In this document: piece after piece, positions 34,654 through 49,242 of the stretch
How positions within the stretch are numbered: position 1 is the stretch's first letter
How the letters are laid out: each line of letters begins with the position of its first letter
Assembly: GCF_963662255.1 (NCBI RefSeq)
Contig: NW_026912129.1
Span: 496,001 to 560,000, forward strand
Reading direction: 5' to 3'
Length of the DNA: 64,000 bases
From: Cinclus cinclus
Lineage: Eukaryota; Chordata; Aves; Passeriformes; Cinclidae
Position numbers and translations under genes: made by a program
Notes under the pieces: model-generated
Told to the model about the DNA's origin: nothing
What the model saw: the letters and a program-made list of their open reading frames with translations, nothing else
Databases searched by the model: none

Positions 34654-36918
34654 TTCATCCCTGGCCCTATTACAACGCCTGGTGCCACAAGGGATCATTA
34701 GATTATTAGCCTGCATTGGGTCACAATGGTTCCTTGCTTCTCTTAACCCCTGTGGTGTCACAATGCATCCCATACCCTTTTAGGCCACTTGATGTCACAA
34801 TGAATCATTTGATTCTTGGCCTCCATGGTGGCATAATAGATCCTTGCTTCTATTGGTCCCCGTGCTGTAACAATCCATCCCTGGCCATTTTAGGCCCCCT
34901 GGTGTCACAAGGGATCTTTAGATTGTTAGCCTGCATTGGGTCACAATGGTTCCTTGCTTCTCTTAACCCCTGTGGTGTCACAATGCATCCCATGCCCTTT
35001 TAGGCCACTTGGTGTTACAATGAATCATTTGAGTCTTGGCCTCTATGGTGTCATAATATTTCCATGATTTTATTGTGCCCCATGCATTCACAATTCATCC
35101 CTGGCCCTATTACAACCCCTGGTGTCACAATGGATCATTAGATTGTTAGCCTGCATTGGGTCACAATGGTTCCTTGCTTCTCTTAACCCCTGTGGTGTCA
35201 CAATGCATTCCAAGACCTTTTAGGCCACTTGGTCTTACAATGAACCATTTGATTCTTGGCCTCCATGGTGTCATAATGGTTCCTTGCTTCTATAGGTCCC
35301 CATGCTGTCAGAGTTCATCCGTGGTCCTTTTGCGCCCCCTGGTGTCAAAAGGGATTCTTAGATTGTTAGCCTGCATTGGGTCACAATGGATCCTTGCTTC
35401 TCACCCCCTGTGGTGTCACAATGCATCCCATGCCCTTTTAGGCCACTTGATATCACAATGAATCATTTCATTTTTGGCCTCCATGGTGGCATAATTGTAC
35501 CAGGATTTAATTGGGCCCCATGCTTTCACAATTCATCTCTGGCCCTTTTACGCCCATTGGTGTCACAAGGGACCTTTAGATTGTTACCCTGCATTTGGTC
35601 ACAATGGTTCCTTGCTTCTCTTATCCTCTGTGGTGTCACAATGCATTCCATGCCATTTTAGGCCACTTGATGTCACAATGAATCATTTGATTCTTGGCCT
35701 CCATGGTGTCATAATGGTTCCTTGTTTCTATTGGCCCCCATGCTTTCACAATTCATCCCTGGCCCTTTTACGCCCCCTGGTGTCAAATGGGATCCTGGGA
35801 TTATTAGCCTCCATTGGGTCACAATGGATCCTTGCTTCTCTTAACCTCTGTGGTGTCACAATGCATTCCATGCCATTTTAGGCCACTTGATGTCACAATG
35901 AATCATTTGATTCTTGGCCTCCATGGTGTCATAATGGTTCCTTGTTTCTATTGGCCCCCATGCTGTCACAATTCATCCCTGGCCCTTTTAGGCCCCCTGG
36001 TGTCAAATGGGATCCTGGGATTATTAGCCTCCATTGGGTCACAATGGATCCTTGCTTCTCTTAACCCCTGTGGTGTCACAATGCATCCCATGCCCTTTTA
36101 GGCCACTTGATGTCACAATGAATCATTTGATTCTTGGCCTCCATGGTGGCATAATAGATCCTAACTTCTTTTGGTCCCCGTGCTGTAACAATCCATCCCT
36201 GGCCATTTTTTGCCCCCTGGTGTCACAATGGATCATTAGATTGTTAGCCTGCATTGGGTCACAATGGTTCCTTGCTTCTCTTAACCTCTGTGGTGTCACA
36301 ATGCATTCCAAGACCTTTTAGGCCACTTGGTCTTACAATGAACCATTTGATTCTTGGCCTCCATGGTGTCATAATGGTTCCTTGCTTCTGTAGGTCCCCA
36401 TGCTGTCAGAGTTCATCCGTGGTCCTTTTGCGCCCCCTGGTATCAAAAGGGATTCTTAGATTGTTAGCCTGCATTGGGTCACAATGTTTCCTTGCTTCTC
36501 TTAACCTCTGTGGTGTCACAATGCATTCCATGCACATTTAGGCCACTTGGTCTTACAATGAACCATTTGATTCTTGGCCTCCATGGTGTCATAATGGTTC
36601 CTTGTTTCTATTGGCCCCCATGCTGTCACAATTCATCCCTGGCCCTTTTAGGCCCCCTGGTGTCAAATGGGATCCTGGGATTATTAGCCTCCATTGGGTC
36701 ACAATGGATCCTTGCTTCTCTTAACCCCTGTGGTGTCACAATGCATCCCATGCCCTTTTAGGCCACTTGATGTCACAATGAATCATTTGATTCTTGGCCT
36801 CCATGGTGACATAATAGATCCTTGCTTCTATTGGTCCCCGTGCTGTAACAATTCATCCCTGGCCCTTTTTATACCCCCTGGTGCCACAACGGATCATTAG
36901 ATTGTTAGCCTGCATTGG
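32297..36918 (+). repeat. Type 2 HOR, 21-unit copy
   Basis: Unit order is IV-V-VI-II'-III'-V-IV-V-II-III-V-IV-V-I-VI-II-II-IV-I-II-III. Compared with the 22-unit form it lacks one family I unit between V (33839) and II (34059). The VI at 32737 lacks the 2-bp A deletion, whereas VI at 35380 has it, the reverse of the 22-unit copy. The deletion therefore appears to move between positions, as expected of conversion. Confidence 0.88.
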
Positions 36919-38238
36919 GTCACAATGGATCCTTGCTTCTCTTAACCCCTGTGGTGTCACAATGCATCCCATGCCCTTTTAGGCCACTTGATGTCACAAT
37001 GAATCATTTGATTCTTGGCCTCCATTGTGGCATAATAGATCCTTGCTTCTATTGGTCCCCGAGCTGTAACAATCCATCCCTGGCCATTTTAGGCCCCCTG
37101 GTGTCACAATGGATCATTAGATTGTTAGCCTGCATTGGGTCACAATGGTTCCTTGCTTCTCTTAACCCCTGTGGTGTCACAATGCATCCCATGCTCTTTT
37201 AGGCCACTTGGTGTTACAATGAATCATTTGAGCCTTGGCCTCTATTGTGTCATAATATTTCCATGTTTTTATTGTGCCCCATGCTTTCACAATTCATCCC
37301 TGGCCCTATTACAACCCCTGGTGTCACAAGGGATCATTAGATTGTTAGCCTGCATTGGGTCACAATGGATCCTTGCTTCTCACCCCCTGTGGTGTCACAA
37401 TGCATCCCATGCCCTTTTAGGCCACTTGATATTACAATGAATCATTTCATTTTTGGTCTCCATGGTGGCATAATTGTACCAGGTTTTAATTGGGCCCCAT
37501 GTTTTCACAATTCATCCCTGCCCCTTTTAGGCCCATAGGTGTCACAAGGGATCATTGGATTGTTAGCCTCCATTGGGTCACAATGGATCCATGCTTCTCT
37601 TAACCTCTGTGGTGTCACAATGCATTCCAAGACCTTTTAGGCCACTTGGTCTTATAATGAACCATTTGATTCTTGGCCTCCATGGTGTCATAATGGTTCC
37701 TTGTTTCTATTGGCCCCCATGCTGTCACAATTCATCCCTGGCCCTTTCTAAACACCCTGGTGCCACAAGGGATCATTAGATTGTTAGCCTGCATTGGATC
37801 ACAATGGTTCCTTGCTTCTCTTAACCCCTGTGGTGTCACAATGCATCCCATGCCCTTTTAGGCCACTTGATGTCACAATGAATCATTTGATTCTTGGCCT
37901 CCATGGTGATATAATAGATCCTTGCTTCTATTGGTCCTCATGCTGTAACAATTCATCCCTGGCCCTTTTTATACCCCCTGGTGCCACAAGGGATCATTAG
38001 ATTGTTAGCCTGCATGGGGTCACAATGGATCCTTGCTTCTCTTAGCCCCTGTGGTGTCACAATGCATCCCATGCCCTTTTAGGCCACTTGGTGTTACAAT
38101 GAATCATTTGATTCTTGGCCTCTATGGTGTCATAATATTTCCATGATTTTATTGTGCCCCATGCTTTCACAATTCATCCCTGGCCCTATTACAACGCCTG
38201 GTGCCACAAGGGATCATTAGATTATTAGCCTGCATTGG
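36919..38238 (+). repeat. Type 2 HOR, 6-unit fragment
   Basis: Unit order is IV-V-VI-II'-III'-V, the opening six units of the type 2 HOR. These are followed at 38239 by another IV-V-VI-II'-III'-V run. The doubling of this six-unit opening, 1320 bp apart, is a simple unequal-crossover product. Confidence 0.88.
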
Positions 38239-41200
38239 GTCACAATGGTTCCTTGCTTCTCTTAACCCCTGTGGTGTCACAATGCATCCCATACACTTTT
38301 AGGCCACTTGATGTCACAATGAATCATTTGATTCTTGGCCTCCATGGTGGCATAATAGATCCTTGCTTCTATTGGTCCCCGTGCTGTAACAATCCATCCC
38401 TGGCCATTTTAGGCCCCCTGGTGTCACAATGGATCATTAGATTGTTAGCCTGCATTGGGTCACAATGGTTCCTTGCTTCTCTTAGCCCCTGTGGTGTCAC
38501 AATGCATCCCATGCCCTTTTAGGCCACTTGGTGTTACAATGAATCATTTGAGCCTTGGCCTCTATTGTGTCATAATATTTCCATGTTTTTATTGTGCCCC
38601 ATGCTTTCACAATTCATCCCTGGCCCTATTACAACCCCTGGTGTCACAAGGGATCATTAGATTGTTAGCCTGCATTGGGTCACAATGGATCCTTGCTTCT
38701 CACCCCCTGTGGTGTCACAATGCATCCCATGCCCTTTTAGGCCACTTGATATTACAATGAATCATTTCATTTTTGGTCTCCATGGTGGCATAATTGTACC
38801 AGGTTTTAATTGGGCCCCATGTTTTCACAATTCATCCCTGCCCCTTTTAGGCCCATAGGTGTCACAAGGGATCATTGGATTGTTAGCCTCCATTGGGTCA
38901 CAATGGATCCATGCTTCTCTTAACCTCTGTGGTGTCACAATGCATTCCAAGACCTTTTAGGCCACTTGGTCTTATAATGAACCATTTGATTCTTGGCCTC
39001 CATGGTGTCATAATGGTTCCTTGTTTCTATTGGCCCCCATGCTGTTACAATTCATCCCTGGCCCTTTCTAAACACCCTGGTGCCACAAGGGATCATTAGA
39101 TTGTTAGCCTGCATTGGATCACAATGGTTCCTTGCTTCTCTTAACCCCTGTGGTGTCACAATGCATCCCATGCCCTTTTAGGCCACTTGATGTCACAATG
39201 AATCATTTGATTCTTGGCCTCCATGGTGATATAATAGATCCTTGCTTCTATTGGTCCTCATGCTGTAACAATTCATCCCTGGCCCTTTTTATACCCCCTG
39301 GTGCCACAAGGGATCATTAGATTGTTAGCCTGCATGGGGTCACAATGGATCCTTGCTTCTCTTAGCCCCTGTGGTGTCACAATGCATCCCATGCCCTTTT
39401 AGGCCACTTGGTGTTACAATGAATCATTTGATTCTTGGCCTCTATGGTGTCATAATATTTCCATGATTTTATTGTGCCCCATGCTTTCACAATTCATCCC
39501 TGGCCCTATTACAACGCCTGGTGCCACAAGGGATCATTAGATTATTAGCCTGCATTGGGTCACAATGGTTCCTTGCTTCTCTTAACCCCTGTGGTGTCAC
39601 AATGCATCCCATACCCTTTTAGGCCACTTGATGTCACAATGAATCATTTGATTCTTGGCCTCCATGGTGGCATAATAGATCCTTGCTTCTATTGGTCCCC
39701 GTGCTGTAACAATCCATCCCTGGCCATTTTAGGCCCCCTGGTGTCACAATGGATCATTAGATTGTTAGCCTGCATTGGGTCACAATGGTTCCTTGCTTCT
39801 CTTAGCCCCTGTGGTGTCACAATGCATCCCATGCCCTTTTAGGCCACTTGGTGTTACAATGAATCATTTGAGTCTTGGCCTCTATTGTGTCATAATATTT
39901 CCATGATTTTATTGTGCCCCATGCTTTCACAATTCATCCCTGGCCCTATTGCAACCCCTGGTGTCACAATGGATCATTAGATTGTTAGCCTGCATTGGGT
40001 CACAATGGTTCCTTGCTTCTCTTAACCCCTGTGGTGTCACAATGCATTCCAGGACCTTTTAGGCCACTTGGTCTTACAATGCACCATTTGATTCTTGGCC
40101 TCCATGGTGTCATAATGGTTCCTTGCTTCTGTAGGTCCCCATGCTGTCAGAGTTCATCCGTGGTCCTTTTGCGCCCCCTGGTGTCAAAAGGGATTCTTAG
40201 ATTGTTAGCCTGCATTGGGTCACAATGGATCCTTGCTTCTCTTAACACCTGTGGTGTCACAATGCATCCCATTCCCTTTTAGGCCACTTGATATCACAAT
40301 GAATCATTTCATTTTTGGCCTCCATGGTGGCATAATTGTACCAGGATTTAATTGGGCCCCATGCTTTCACAATTCATCTCTGGCCCTTTTACGCCCATTG
40401 GTGTCACAAGGGACCTTTAGATTGTTACCCTGCATTTGGTCACAATGGTTCCTTGCTTCTCTTATCCTCTGTGGTGTCACAATGCATTCCATGCCATTTT
40501 AGGCCACTTGATGTCACAATGAATCATTTGATTCTTGGCCTCCATGGTGTCATAATGGTTCCTTGTTTCTATTGGCCCCCATGCTTTCACAATTCATCCC
40601 TGGCCCTTTTACGCCCCCTGGTGTCAAATGGGATCCTGGGATTATTAGCCTCCATTGGGTCACAATGGATCCTTGCTTCTCTTAACCTCTGTGGTGTCAC
40701 AATGCATTCCATGCCATTTTAGGCCACTTGATGTCACAATGAATCATTTGATTCTTGGCCTCCATGGTGTCATAATGGTTCCTTGTTTCTATTGGCCCCC
40801 ATGCTGTCACAATTCATCCCTGGCCCTTTTACGCCCCCTGGTGTCAAATGGGATCCTGGGATTATTAGCCTCCATTGGGTCACAATGGATCCTTGCTTCT
40901 CTTAACCCCTGTGGTGTCACAATGCATCCCATGCCCTTTTAGGCCACTTGATGTCACAATGAATCATTTGATTCTTGGCCTCCATGGTGGCATAATAGAT
41001 CCTTACTTCTTTTGGTCCCCGTGCTGTAACAATCCATCCCTGGCCATTTTTTGCCCCCTGGTGTCACAATGGATCATTAGATTGTTAGCCTGCATTGGGT
41101 CACAATGGTTCCTTGCTTCTCTTAACCTCTGTGGTGTCACAATGCATTCCAAGACCTTTTAGGCCACTTGGTCTTACAATGAACCATTTGATTCTTGGCC

Positions 41201-41759
41201 TCCATGGTGTCATAATGGTTCCTTGCTTCTGTAGGTCCCCATGCTGTCAGAGTTCATCCGTGGTCCTTTTGCGCCCCCTGGTATCAAAAGGGATTCTTAG
41301 ATTGTTAGCCTGCATTGGGTCACAATGTTTCCTTGCTTCTCTTAACCTCTGTGGTGTCACAATGCATTCCATGCACATTTAGGCCACTTGGTCTTACAAT
41401 GAACCATTTGATTCTTGGCCTCCATGGTGTCATAATGGTTCCTTGTTTCTATTGGCCCCCATGCTGTCACAATTCATCCCTGGCCCTTTTAGGCCCCCTG
41501 GTGTCAAATGGGATCCTGGGATTATTAGCCTCCATTGGGTCACAATGGATCCTTGCTTCTCTTAACCCCTGTGGTGTCACAATGCATCCCATGCCCTTTT
41601 AGGCCACTTGATGTCACAATGAATCATTTGATTCTTGGCCTCCATGGTGACATAATAGATCCTTGCTTCTATTGGTCCCCGTGCTGTAACAATTCATCCC
41701 TGGCCCTTTTTATACCCCCTGGTGCCACAAGGGATCATTAGATTATTAGCCTGCATTGG
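38239..41759 (+). repeat. Type 2 HOR, 16-unit copy 1
   Basis: Unit order is IV-V-VI-II'-III'-V-IV-V-I-VI-II-II-IV-I-II-III, period 3521 bp. It equals the 22-unit form with six units (I-II-III-V-IV-V) removed. The family I unit at 39999-40218 begins like the ninth unit of the 22-mer (ttctgtaggt in D) and runs on into the VI that follows the fifteenth, which places the deletion junction inside it. Confidence 0.92.
40131..40229 (+). other. Deletion junction that made the 16-unit HOR
   Basis: At 40131 the family I unit still carries the ttctgtaggt form of the ninth unit of the 22-mer. By 40229 the following A subrepeat carries ggatcc and then aacacctg, typical of the unit after the fifteenth (compare 23713). 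Exchange between two family I units six units apart removes I-II-III-V-IV-V. The same junction is present 3521 bp downstream. Confidence 0.78.
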
Positions 41760-44700
41760 GTCACAATGGTTCCTTGCTTCTCTTAACCCCTGTGGTGTCA
41801 CAATGCATCCCATACACTTTTAGGCCACTTGATGTCACAATGAATCATTTGATTCTTGGCCTCCATGGTGGCATAATAGATCCTTGCTTCTATTGGTCCC
41901 CGTGCTGTAACAATCCATCCCTGGCCATTTTAGGCCCCCTGGTGTCACAATGGATCATTAGATTGTTAGCCTGCATTGGGTCACAATGGTTCCTTGCTTC
42001 TCTTAGCCCCTGTGGTGTCACAATGCATCCCATGCCCTTTTAGGCCACTTGGTGTTACAATGAATCATTTGAGCCTTGGCCTCTATTGTGTCATAATATT
42101 TCCATGTTTTTATTGTGCCCCATGCTTTCACAATTCATCCCTGGCCCTATTACAACCCCTGGTGTCACAAGGGATCATTAGATTGTTAGCCTGCATTGGG
42201 TCACAATGGATCCTTGCTTCTCACCCCCTGTGGTGTCACAATGCATCCCATGCCCTTTTAGGCCACTTGATATTACAATGAATCATTTCATTTTTGGTCT
42301 CCATGGTGGCATAATTGTACCAGGTTTTAATTGGGCCCCATGTTTTCACAATTCATCCCTGCCCCTTTTAGGCCCATAGGTGTCACAAGGGATCATTGGA
42401 TTGTTAGCCTCCATTGGGTCACAATGGATCCATGCTTCTCTTAACCTCTGTGGTGTCACAATGCATTCCAAGACCTTTTAGGCCACTTGGTCTTATAATG
42501 AACCATTTGATTCTTGGCCTCCATGGTGTCATAATGGTTCCTTGTTTCTATTGGCCCCCATGCTGTTACAATTCATCCCTGGCCCTTTCTAAACACCCTG
42601 GTGCCACAAGGGATCATTAGATTGTTAGCCTGCATTGGATCACAATGGTTCCTTGCTTCTCTTAACCCCTGTGGTGTCACAATGCATCCCATGCCCTTTT
42701 AGGCCACTTGATGTCACAATGAATCATTTGATTCTTGGCCTCCATGGTGATATAATAGATCCTTGCTTCTATTGGTCCTCATGCTGTAACAATTCATCCC
42801 TGGCCCTTTTTATACCCCCTGGTGCCACAAGGGATCATTAGATTGTTAGCCTGCATGGGGTCACAATGGATCCTTGCTTCTCTTAGCCCCTGTGGTGTCA
42901 CAATGCATCCCATGCCCTTTTAGGCCACTTGGTGTTACAATGAATCATTTGATTCTTGGCCTCTATGGTGTCATAATATTTCCATGATTTTATTGTGCCC
43001 CATGCTTTCACAATTCATCCCTGGCCCTATTACAACGCCTGGTGCCACAAGGGATCATTAGATTATTAGCCTGCATTGGGTCACAATGGTTCCTTGCTTC
43101 TCTTAACCCCTGTGGTGTCACAATGCATCCCATACCCTTTTAGGCCACTTGATGTCACAATGAATCATTTGATTCTTGGCCTCCATGGTGGCATAATAGA
43201 TCCTTGCTTCTATTGGTCCCCGTGCTGTAACAATCCATCCCTGGCCATTTTAGGCCCCCTGGTGTCACAATGGATCATTAGATTGTTAGCCTGCATTGGG
43301 TCACAATGGTTCCTTGCTTCTCTTAGCCCCTGTGGTGTCACAATGCATCCCATGCCCTTTTAGGCCACTTGGTGTTACAATGAATCATTTGAGTCTTGGC
43401 CTCTATTGTGTCATAATATTTCCATGATTTTATTGTGCCCCATGCTTTCACAATTCATCCCTGGCCCTATTGCAACCCCTGGTGTCACAATGGATCATTA
43501 GATTGTTAGCCTGCATTGGGTCACAATGGTTCCTTGCTTCTCTTAACCCCTGTGGTGTCACAATGCATTCCAGGACCTTTTAGGCCACTTGGTCTTACAA
43601 TGCACCATTTGATTCTTGGCCTCCATGGTGTCATAATGGTTCCTTGCTTCTGTAGGTCCCCATGCTGTCAGAGTTCATCCGTGGTCCTTTTGCGCCCCCT
43701 GGTGTCAAAAGGGATTCTTAGATTGTTAGCCTGCATTGGGTCACAATGGATCCTTGCTTCTCTTAACACCTGTGGTGTCACAATGCATCCCATTCCCTTT
43801 TAGGCCACTTGATATCACAATGAATCATTTCATTTTTGGCCTCCATGGTGGCATAATTGTACCAGGATTTAATTGGGCCCCATGCTTTCACAATTCATCT
43901 CTGGCCCTTTTACGCCCATTGGTGTCACAAGGGACCTTTAGATTGTTACCCTGCATTTGGTCACAATGGTTCCTTGCTTCTCTTATCCTCTGTGGTGTCA
44001 CAATGCATTCCATGCCATTTTAGGCCACTTGATGTCACAATGAATCATTTGATTCTTGGCCTCCATGGTGTCATAATGGTTCCTTGTTTCTATTGGCCCC
44101 CATGCTTTCACAATTCATCCCTGGCCCTTTTACGCCCCCTGGTGTCAAATGGGATCCTGGGATTATTAGCCTCCATTGGGTCACAATGGATCCTTGCTTC
44201 TCTTAACCTCTGTGGTGTCACAATGCATTCCATGCCATTTTAGGCCACTTGATGTCACAATGAATCATTTGATTCTTGGCCTCCATGGTGTCATAATGGT
44301 TCCTTGTTTCTATTGGCCCCCATGCTGTCACAATTCATCCCTGGCCCTTTTAGGCCCCCTGGTGTCAAATGGGATCCTGGGATTATTAGCCTCCATTGGG
44401 TCACAATGGATCCTTGCTTCTCTTAACCCCTGTGGTGTCACAATGCATCCCATGCCCTTTTAGGCCACTTGATGTCACAATGAATCATTTGATTCTTGGC
44501 CTCCATGGTGGCATAATAGATCCTTACTTCTTTTGGTCCCCGTGCTGTAACAATCCATCCCTGGCCATTTTTTGCCCCCTGGTGTCACAATGGATCATTA
44601 GATTGTTAGCCTGCATTGGGTCACAATGGTTCCTTGCTTCTCTTAACCTCTGTGGTGTCACAATGCATTCCAAGACCTTTTAGGCCACTTGGTCTTACAA

Positions 44701-45280
44701 TGAACCATTTGATTCTTGGCCTCCATGGTGTCATAATGGTTCCTTGCTTCTGTAGGTCCCCATGCTGTCAGAGTTCATCCGTGGTCCTTTTGCGCCCCCT
44801 GGTATCAAAAGGGATTCTTAGATTGTTAGCCTGCATTGGGTCACAATGTTTCCTTGCTTCTCTTAACCTCTGTGGTGTCACAATGCATTCCATGCACATT
44901 TAGGCCACTTGGTCTTACAATGAACCATTTGATTCTTGGCCTCCATGGTGTCATAATGGTTCCTTGTTTCTATTGGCCCCCATGCTGTCACAATTCATCC
45001 CTGGCCCTTTTAGGCCCCCTGGTGTCAAATGGGATCCTGGGATTATTAGCCTCCATTGGGTCACAATGGATCCTTGCTTCTCTTAACCCCTGTGGTGTCA
45101 CAATGCATCCCATGCCCTTTTAGGCCACTTGATGTCACAATGAATCATTTGATTCTTGGCCTCCATGGTGACATAATAGATCCTTGCTTCTATTGGTCCC
45201 CGTGCTGTAACAATTCATCCCTGGCCCTTTTTATACCCCCTGGTGCCACAAGGGATCATTAGATTGTTAGCCTGCATTGG
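41760..45280 (+). repeat. Type 2 HOR, 16-unit copy 2
   Basis: This is a near-exact tandem duplicate of 38239-41759 at 3521 bp, including the same internal deletion junction. One visible difference is ttttaggcccc in E of the II unit at 44180 against ttttacgcccc in its partner at 40659. The deletion preceded this duplication. Confidence 0.93.
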
Positions 45281-48200
45281 GTCACAATGGATCCTTGCTT
45301 CTCTTAACCCCTGTGGTGTCACAATGCATCCCATGCCCTTTTAGGCCACTTGATGTCACAATGAATCATTTGATTCTTGGCCTCCATTGTGGCATAATAG
45401 ATCCTTGCTTCTATTGGTCCCCGAGCTGTAACAATCCATCCCTGGCCATTTTAGGCCCCCTGGTGTCACAATGGATCATTAGATTGTTAGCCTGCATTGG
45501 GTCACAATGGTTCCTTGCTTCTCTTAACCCCTGTGGTGTCACAATGCATCCCATGCCCTTTTAGGCCACTTGGTGTTACAATGAATCATTTGAGCCTTGG
45601 CCTCTATTGTGTCATAATATTTCCATGTTTTTATTGTGCCCCATGCTTTCACAATTCATCCCTGGCCCTATTACAACCCCTGGTGTCACAAGGGATCATT
45701 AGATTGTTAGCCTGCATTGGGTCACAATGGATCCTTGCTTCTCACCCCCTGTGGTGTCACAATGCATCCCATGCCCTTTTAGGCCACTTGATATTACAAT
45801 GAATCATTTCATTTTTGGTCTCCATGGTGGCATAATTGTACCAGGTTTTAATTGGGCCCCATGTTTTCACAATTCATCCCTGCCCCTTTTAGGCCCATAG
45901 GTGTCACAAGGGATCATTGGATTGTTAGCCTCCATTGGGTCACAATGGATCCATGCTTCTCTTAACCTCTGTGGTGTCACAATGCATTCCAAGACCCTTT
46001 AGGCCACTTGGTCTTATAATGAACCATTTGATTCTTGGCCTCCATGGTGTCATAATGGTTCCTTGTTTCTATTGGCCCCCATGCTGTCACAATTCATCCC
46101 TGGCCCTTTCTAAACACCCTGGTGCCACAAGGGATCATTAGATTGTTAGCCTGCATTGGATCACAATGGTTCCTTGCTTCTCTTAACCCCTGTGGTGTCA
46201 CAATGCATCCCATGCCCTTTTAGGCCACTTGATGTCACAATGAATCATTTGATTCTTGGCCTCCATGGTGATATAATAGATCCTTGCTTCTATTGGTCCT
46301 CATGCTGTAACAATTCATCCCTGGCCCTTTTTATACCCCCTGGTGCCACAAGGGATCATTAGATTGTTAGCCTGCATGGGGTCACAATGGATCCTTGCTT
46401 CTCTTAGCCCCTGTGGTGTCACAATGCATCCCATGCCCTTTTAGGCCACTTGGTGTTACAATGAATCATTTGATTCTTGGCCTCTATGGTGTCATAATAT
46501 TTCCATGATTTTATTGTGCCCCATGCTTTCACAATTCATCCCTGGCCCTATTACAACGCCTGGTGCCACAAGGGATCATTAGATTATTAGCCTGCATTGG
46601 GTCACAATGGTTCCTTGCTTCTCTTAACCCCTGTGGTGTCACAATGCATCCCATACCCTTTTAGGCCACTTGATGTCACAATGAATCATTTGATTCTTGG
46701 CCTCCATGGTGGCATAATAGATCCTTGCTTCTATTGGTCCCCGTGCTGTAACAATCCATCCCTGGCCATTTTAGGCCCCCTGGTGTCACAATGGATCATT
46801 AGATTGTTAGCCTGCATTGGGTCACAATGGTTCCTTGCTTCTCTTAGCCCCTGTGGTGTCACAATGCATCCCATGCCCTTTTAGGCCACTTGGTGTTACA
46901 ATGAATCATTTGAGTCTTGGCCTCTATTGTGTCATAATATTTCCATGATTTTATTGTGCCCCATGCTTTCACAATTCATCCCTGGCCCTATTGCAACCCC
47001 TGGTGTCACAATGGATCATTAGATTGTTAGCCTGCATTGGGTCACAATGGTTCCTTGCTTCTCTTAACCCCTGTGGTGTCACAATGCATTCCAGGACCTT
47101 TTAGGCCACTTGGTCTTACAATGCACCATTTGATTCTTGGCCTCCATGGTGTCATAATGGTTCCTTGCTTCTGTAGGTCCCCATGCTGTCAGAGTTCATC
47201 CGTGGTCCTTTTGCGCCCCCTGGTGTCAAAAGGGATTCTTAGATTGTTAGCCTGCATTGGGTCACAATGGTTCCTTGCTTCTCTTAACCTCTGTGGTGTC
47301 ACAATGCATTCCATGCCCTTTTAGGCCACTTGGTCTTACAATGAACCATTTGATTCTTGGCCTCCATGGTGTCATAATGGTTCCTTGTTTCTATTGGCCC
47401 CCATGCTGTCACAATTCATCCCTGGCCCTTTTAGGCCCCCTGGTGTCAAATGGGATCCTGGGATTATTAGCCTCCATTGGGTCACAATGGATCCTTGCTT
47501 CTCTTAACCCCTGTGGTGTCACAATGCATCCCATGCCCTTTTAGGCCACTTGATGTCACAATGAATCATTTGATTCTTGGCCTCCATGGTGACATAATAG
47601 ATCCTTGCTTCTATTGGTCACCGTGCTGTAACAATTCATCCCTGGCCCTTTTTATACCCCCTGGTGCCACAAGGGATCATTAGATTGTTAGCCTGCATTG
47701 GGTCACAATGGTTCCTTGCTTCTCTTAACCCCTGTGGTGTCACAATGCATCCCATGCCCTTTTAGGCCACTTGGTGTTACAATGAATCATTTGATTCTTG
47801 GCCTCTATGGTGTCATAATATTTCCATGATTTTATTGTGCCCCATGCTTTCACATTTCATCCCTGGCCCTATTACAACCCCTGGTGCCGCAAGGGATCAT
47901 TAGATTATTAGCCTGCATTGGGTCACAATGGTTCCTTGCTTCTCTTAACCCCTGTGGTGTCACAATGCATCCCATGCCCTTTTAGGCCACTTGGTCTTAT
48001 AATGAACCATTTGATTCTTGGCCTCTATTGTGTCATAATGGTTCCTTGCTACTATAGGTCCCCATGCTGTCAGAGTTCATCCGTGGTCCTTTTGCACCCC
48101 CTGGTGTCAAAAGGGATTTTAGATTGTTAGCCTGCCTTGGGTCACAATGGTTCCTTGCTTCTCTTAACCCCTGTGGTGTCACAATGCATCCCATGCCCTT

Positions 48201-49242
48201 TTAGGCCACTTGATGTCACAATGAATCATTTGATTCTTGGCCTCCATGGTGACATAATAGATCCTTGCTTCTATTGGTCCCCGTGCTGTAACAATCCATC
48301 CCTGGCCATTTTAGGCCCCCAGGTGTCTCAAGGGATCATTAGATTGTTAGCCTGCATTGGGTCACAATGATTCCTTGCTTCTCTTAGCCCCTGTGGTGTC
48401 ACAATGCATCCCATGCCCTTTTAGGCCACTTGGTGTTACAATGAATCATTTGAGTCTTGGCCTCTATTGTGTCATAATATTTCCATGTTTTTATTGTGCC
48501 CCATGCTTTCACAATCCATCCCTGGCCCTTTTTATATCCCCTGGTGCCAGAAGGGATCATTAGATTATTAGCCTGCATTGGGTCACAATGGTTCCTTGCT
48601 TCTCTTAACCTCTGTGGTGTCACAATGCATTCCAAGACCTTTTAGGCCACTTGGTCTTACAATGAACCATTTGATTCTTGGCCTCCATGGTGTCATAATG
48701 GTTCCTTGCTTCTGTAGTTCCCCATGCTGTCAGAGTTCATCCGTGGTCCTTTTGCGCCCCCTGGTATCAAAAGGAATTCTTAGATTGTTAGCCTGCATTG
48801 GGTCACAATGTTTCCTTGCTTCTCTTAACCTCTGTGGTGTCACAATGCATTCCATGCACTTTTAGGCCACTTGGTCTTACAATGAACCATTTGATTCTTG
48901 GCCTCCATGGTGTCATAATGGTTCCTTGTTTCTATTGGCCCCCATGCTGTCACAATTCATCCCTGGCCCTTTTAGGCCCCCTGGTGTCAAATGGGATCCT
49001 GGGATTATTAGCCTCCATTGGGTCACAATGGATCCTTGCTTCTCTTAACCCCTGTGGTGTCACAATGCATCCCATGCCCTTTTAGGCCACTTGATGTCAC
49101 AATGAATCATTTGATTCTTGGCCTCCATGGTGACATAATAGATCCTTGCTTCTATTGGTCCCCGTGCTGTAACAATTCATCCCTGGCCCTTTTTATACCC
49201 CCTGGTGCCACAAGGGATCATTAGATTGTTAGCCTGCATTGG
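45281..49242 (+). repeat. Type 2 HOR, 18-unit copy with IV-V'-I segment
   Basis: Unit order is IV-V-VI-II'-III'-V-IV-V-I-II-III-V-I-IV-V'-I-II-III. The first twelve units follow the 22-unit form, then I-IV-V'-I replaces its middle. The opening units match 36919 onward at 8362 bp. Confidence 0.88.
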
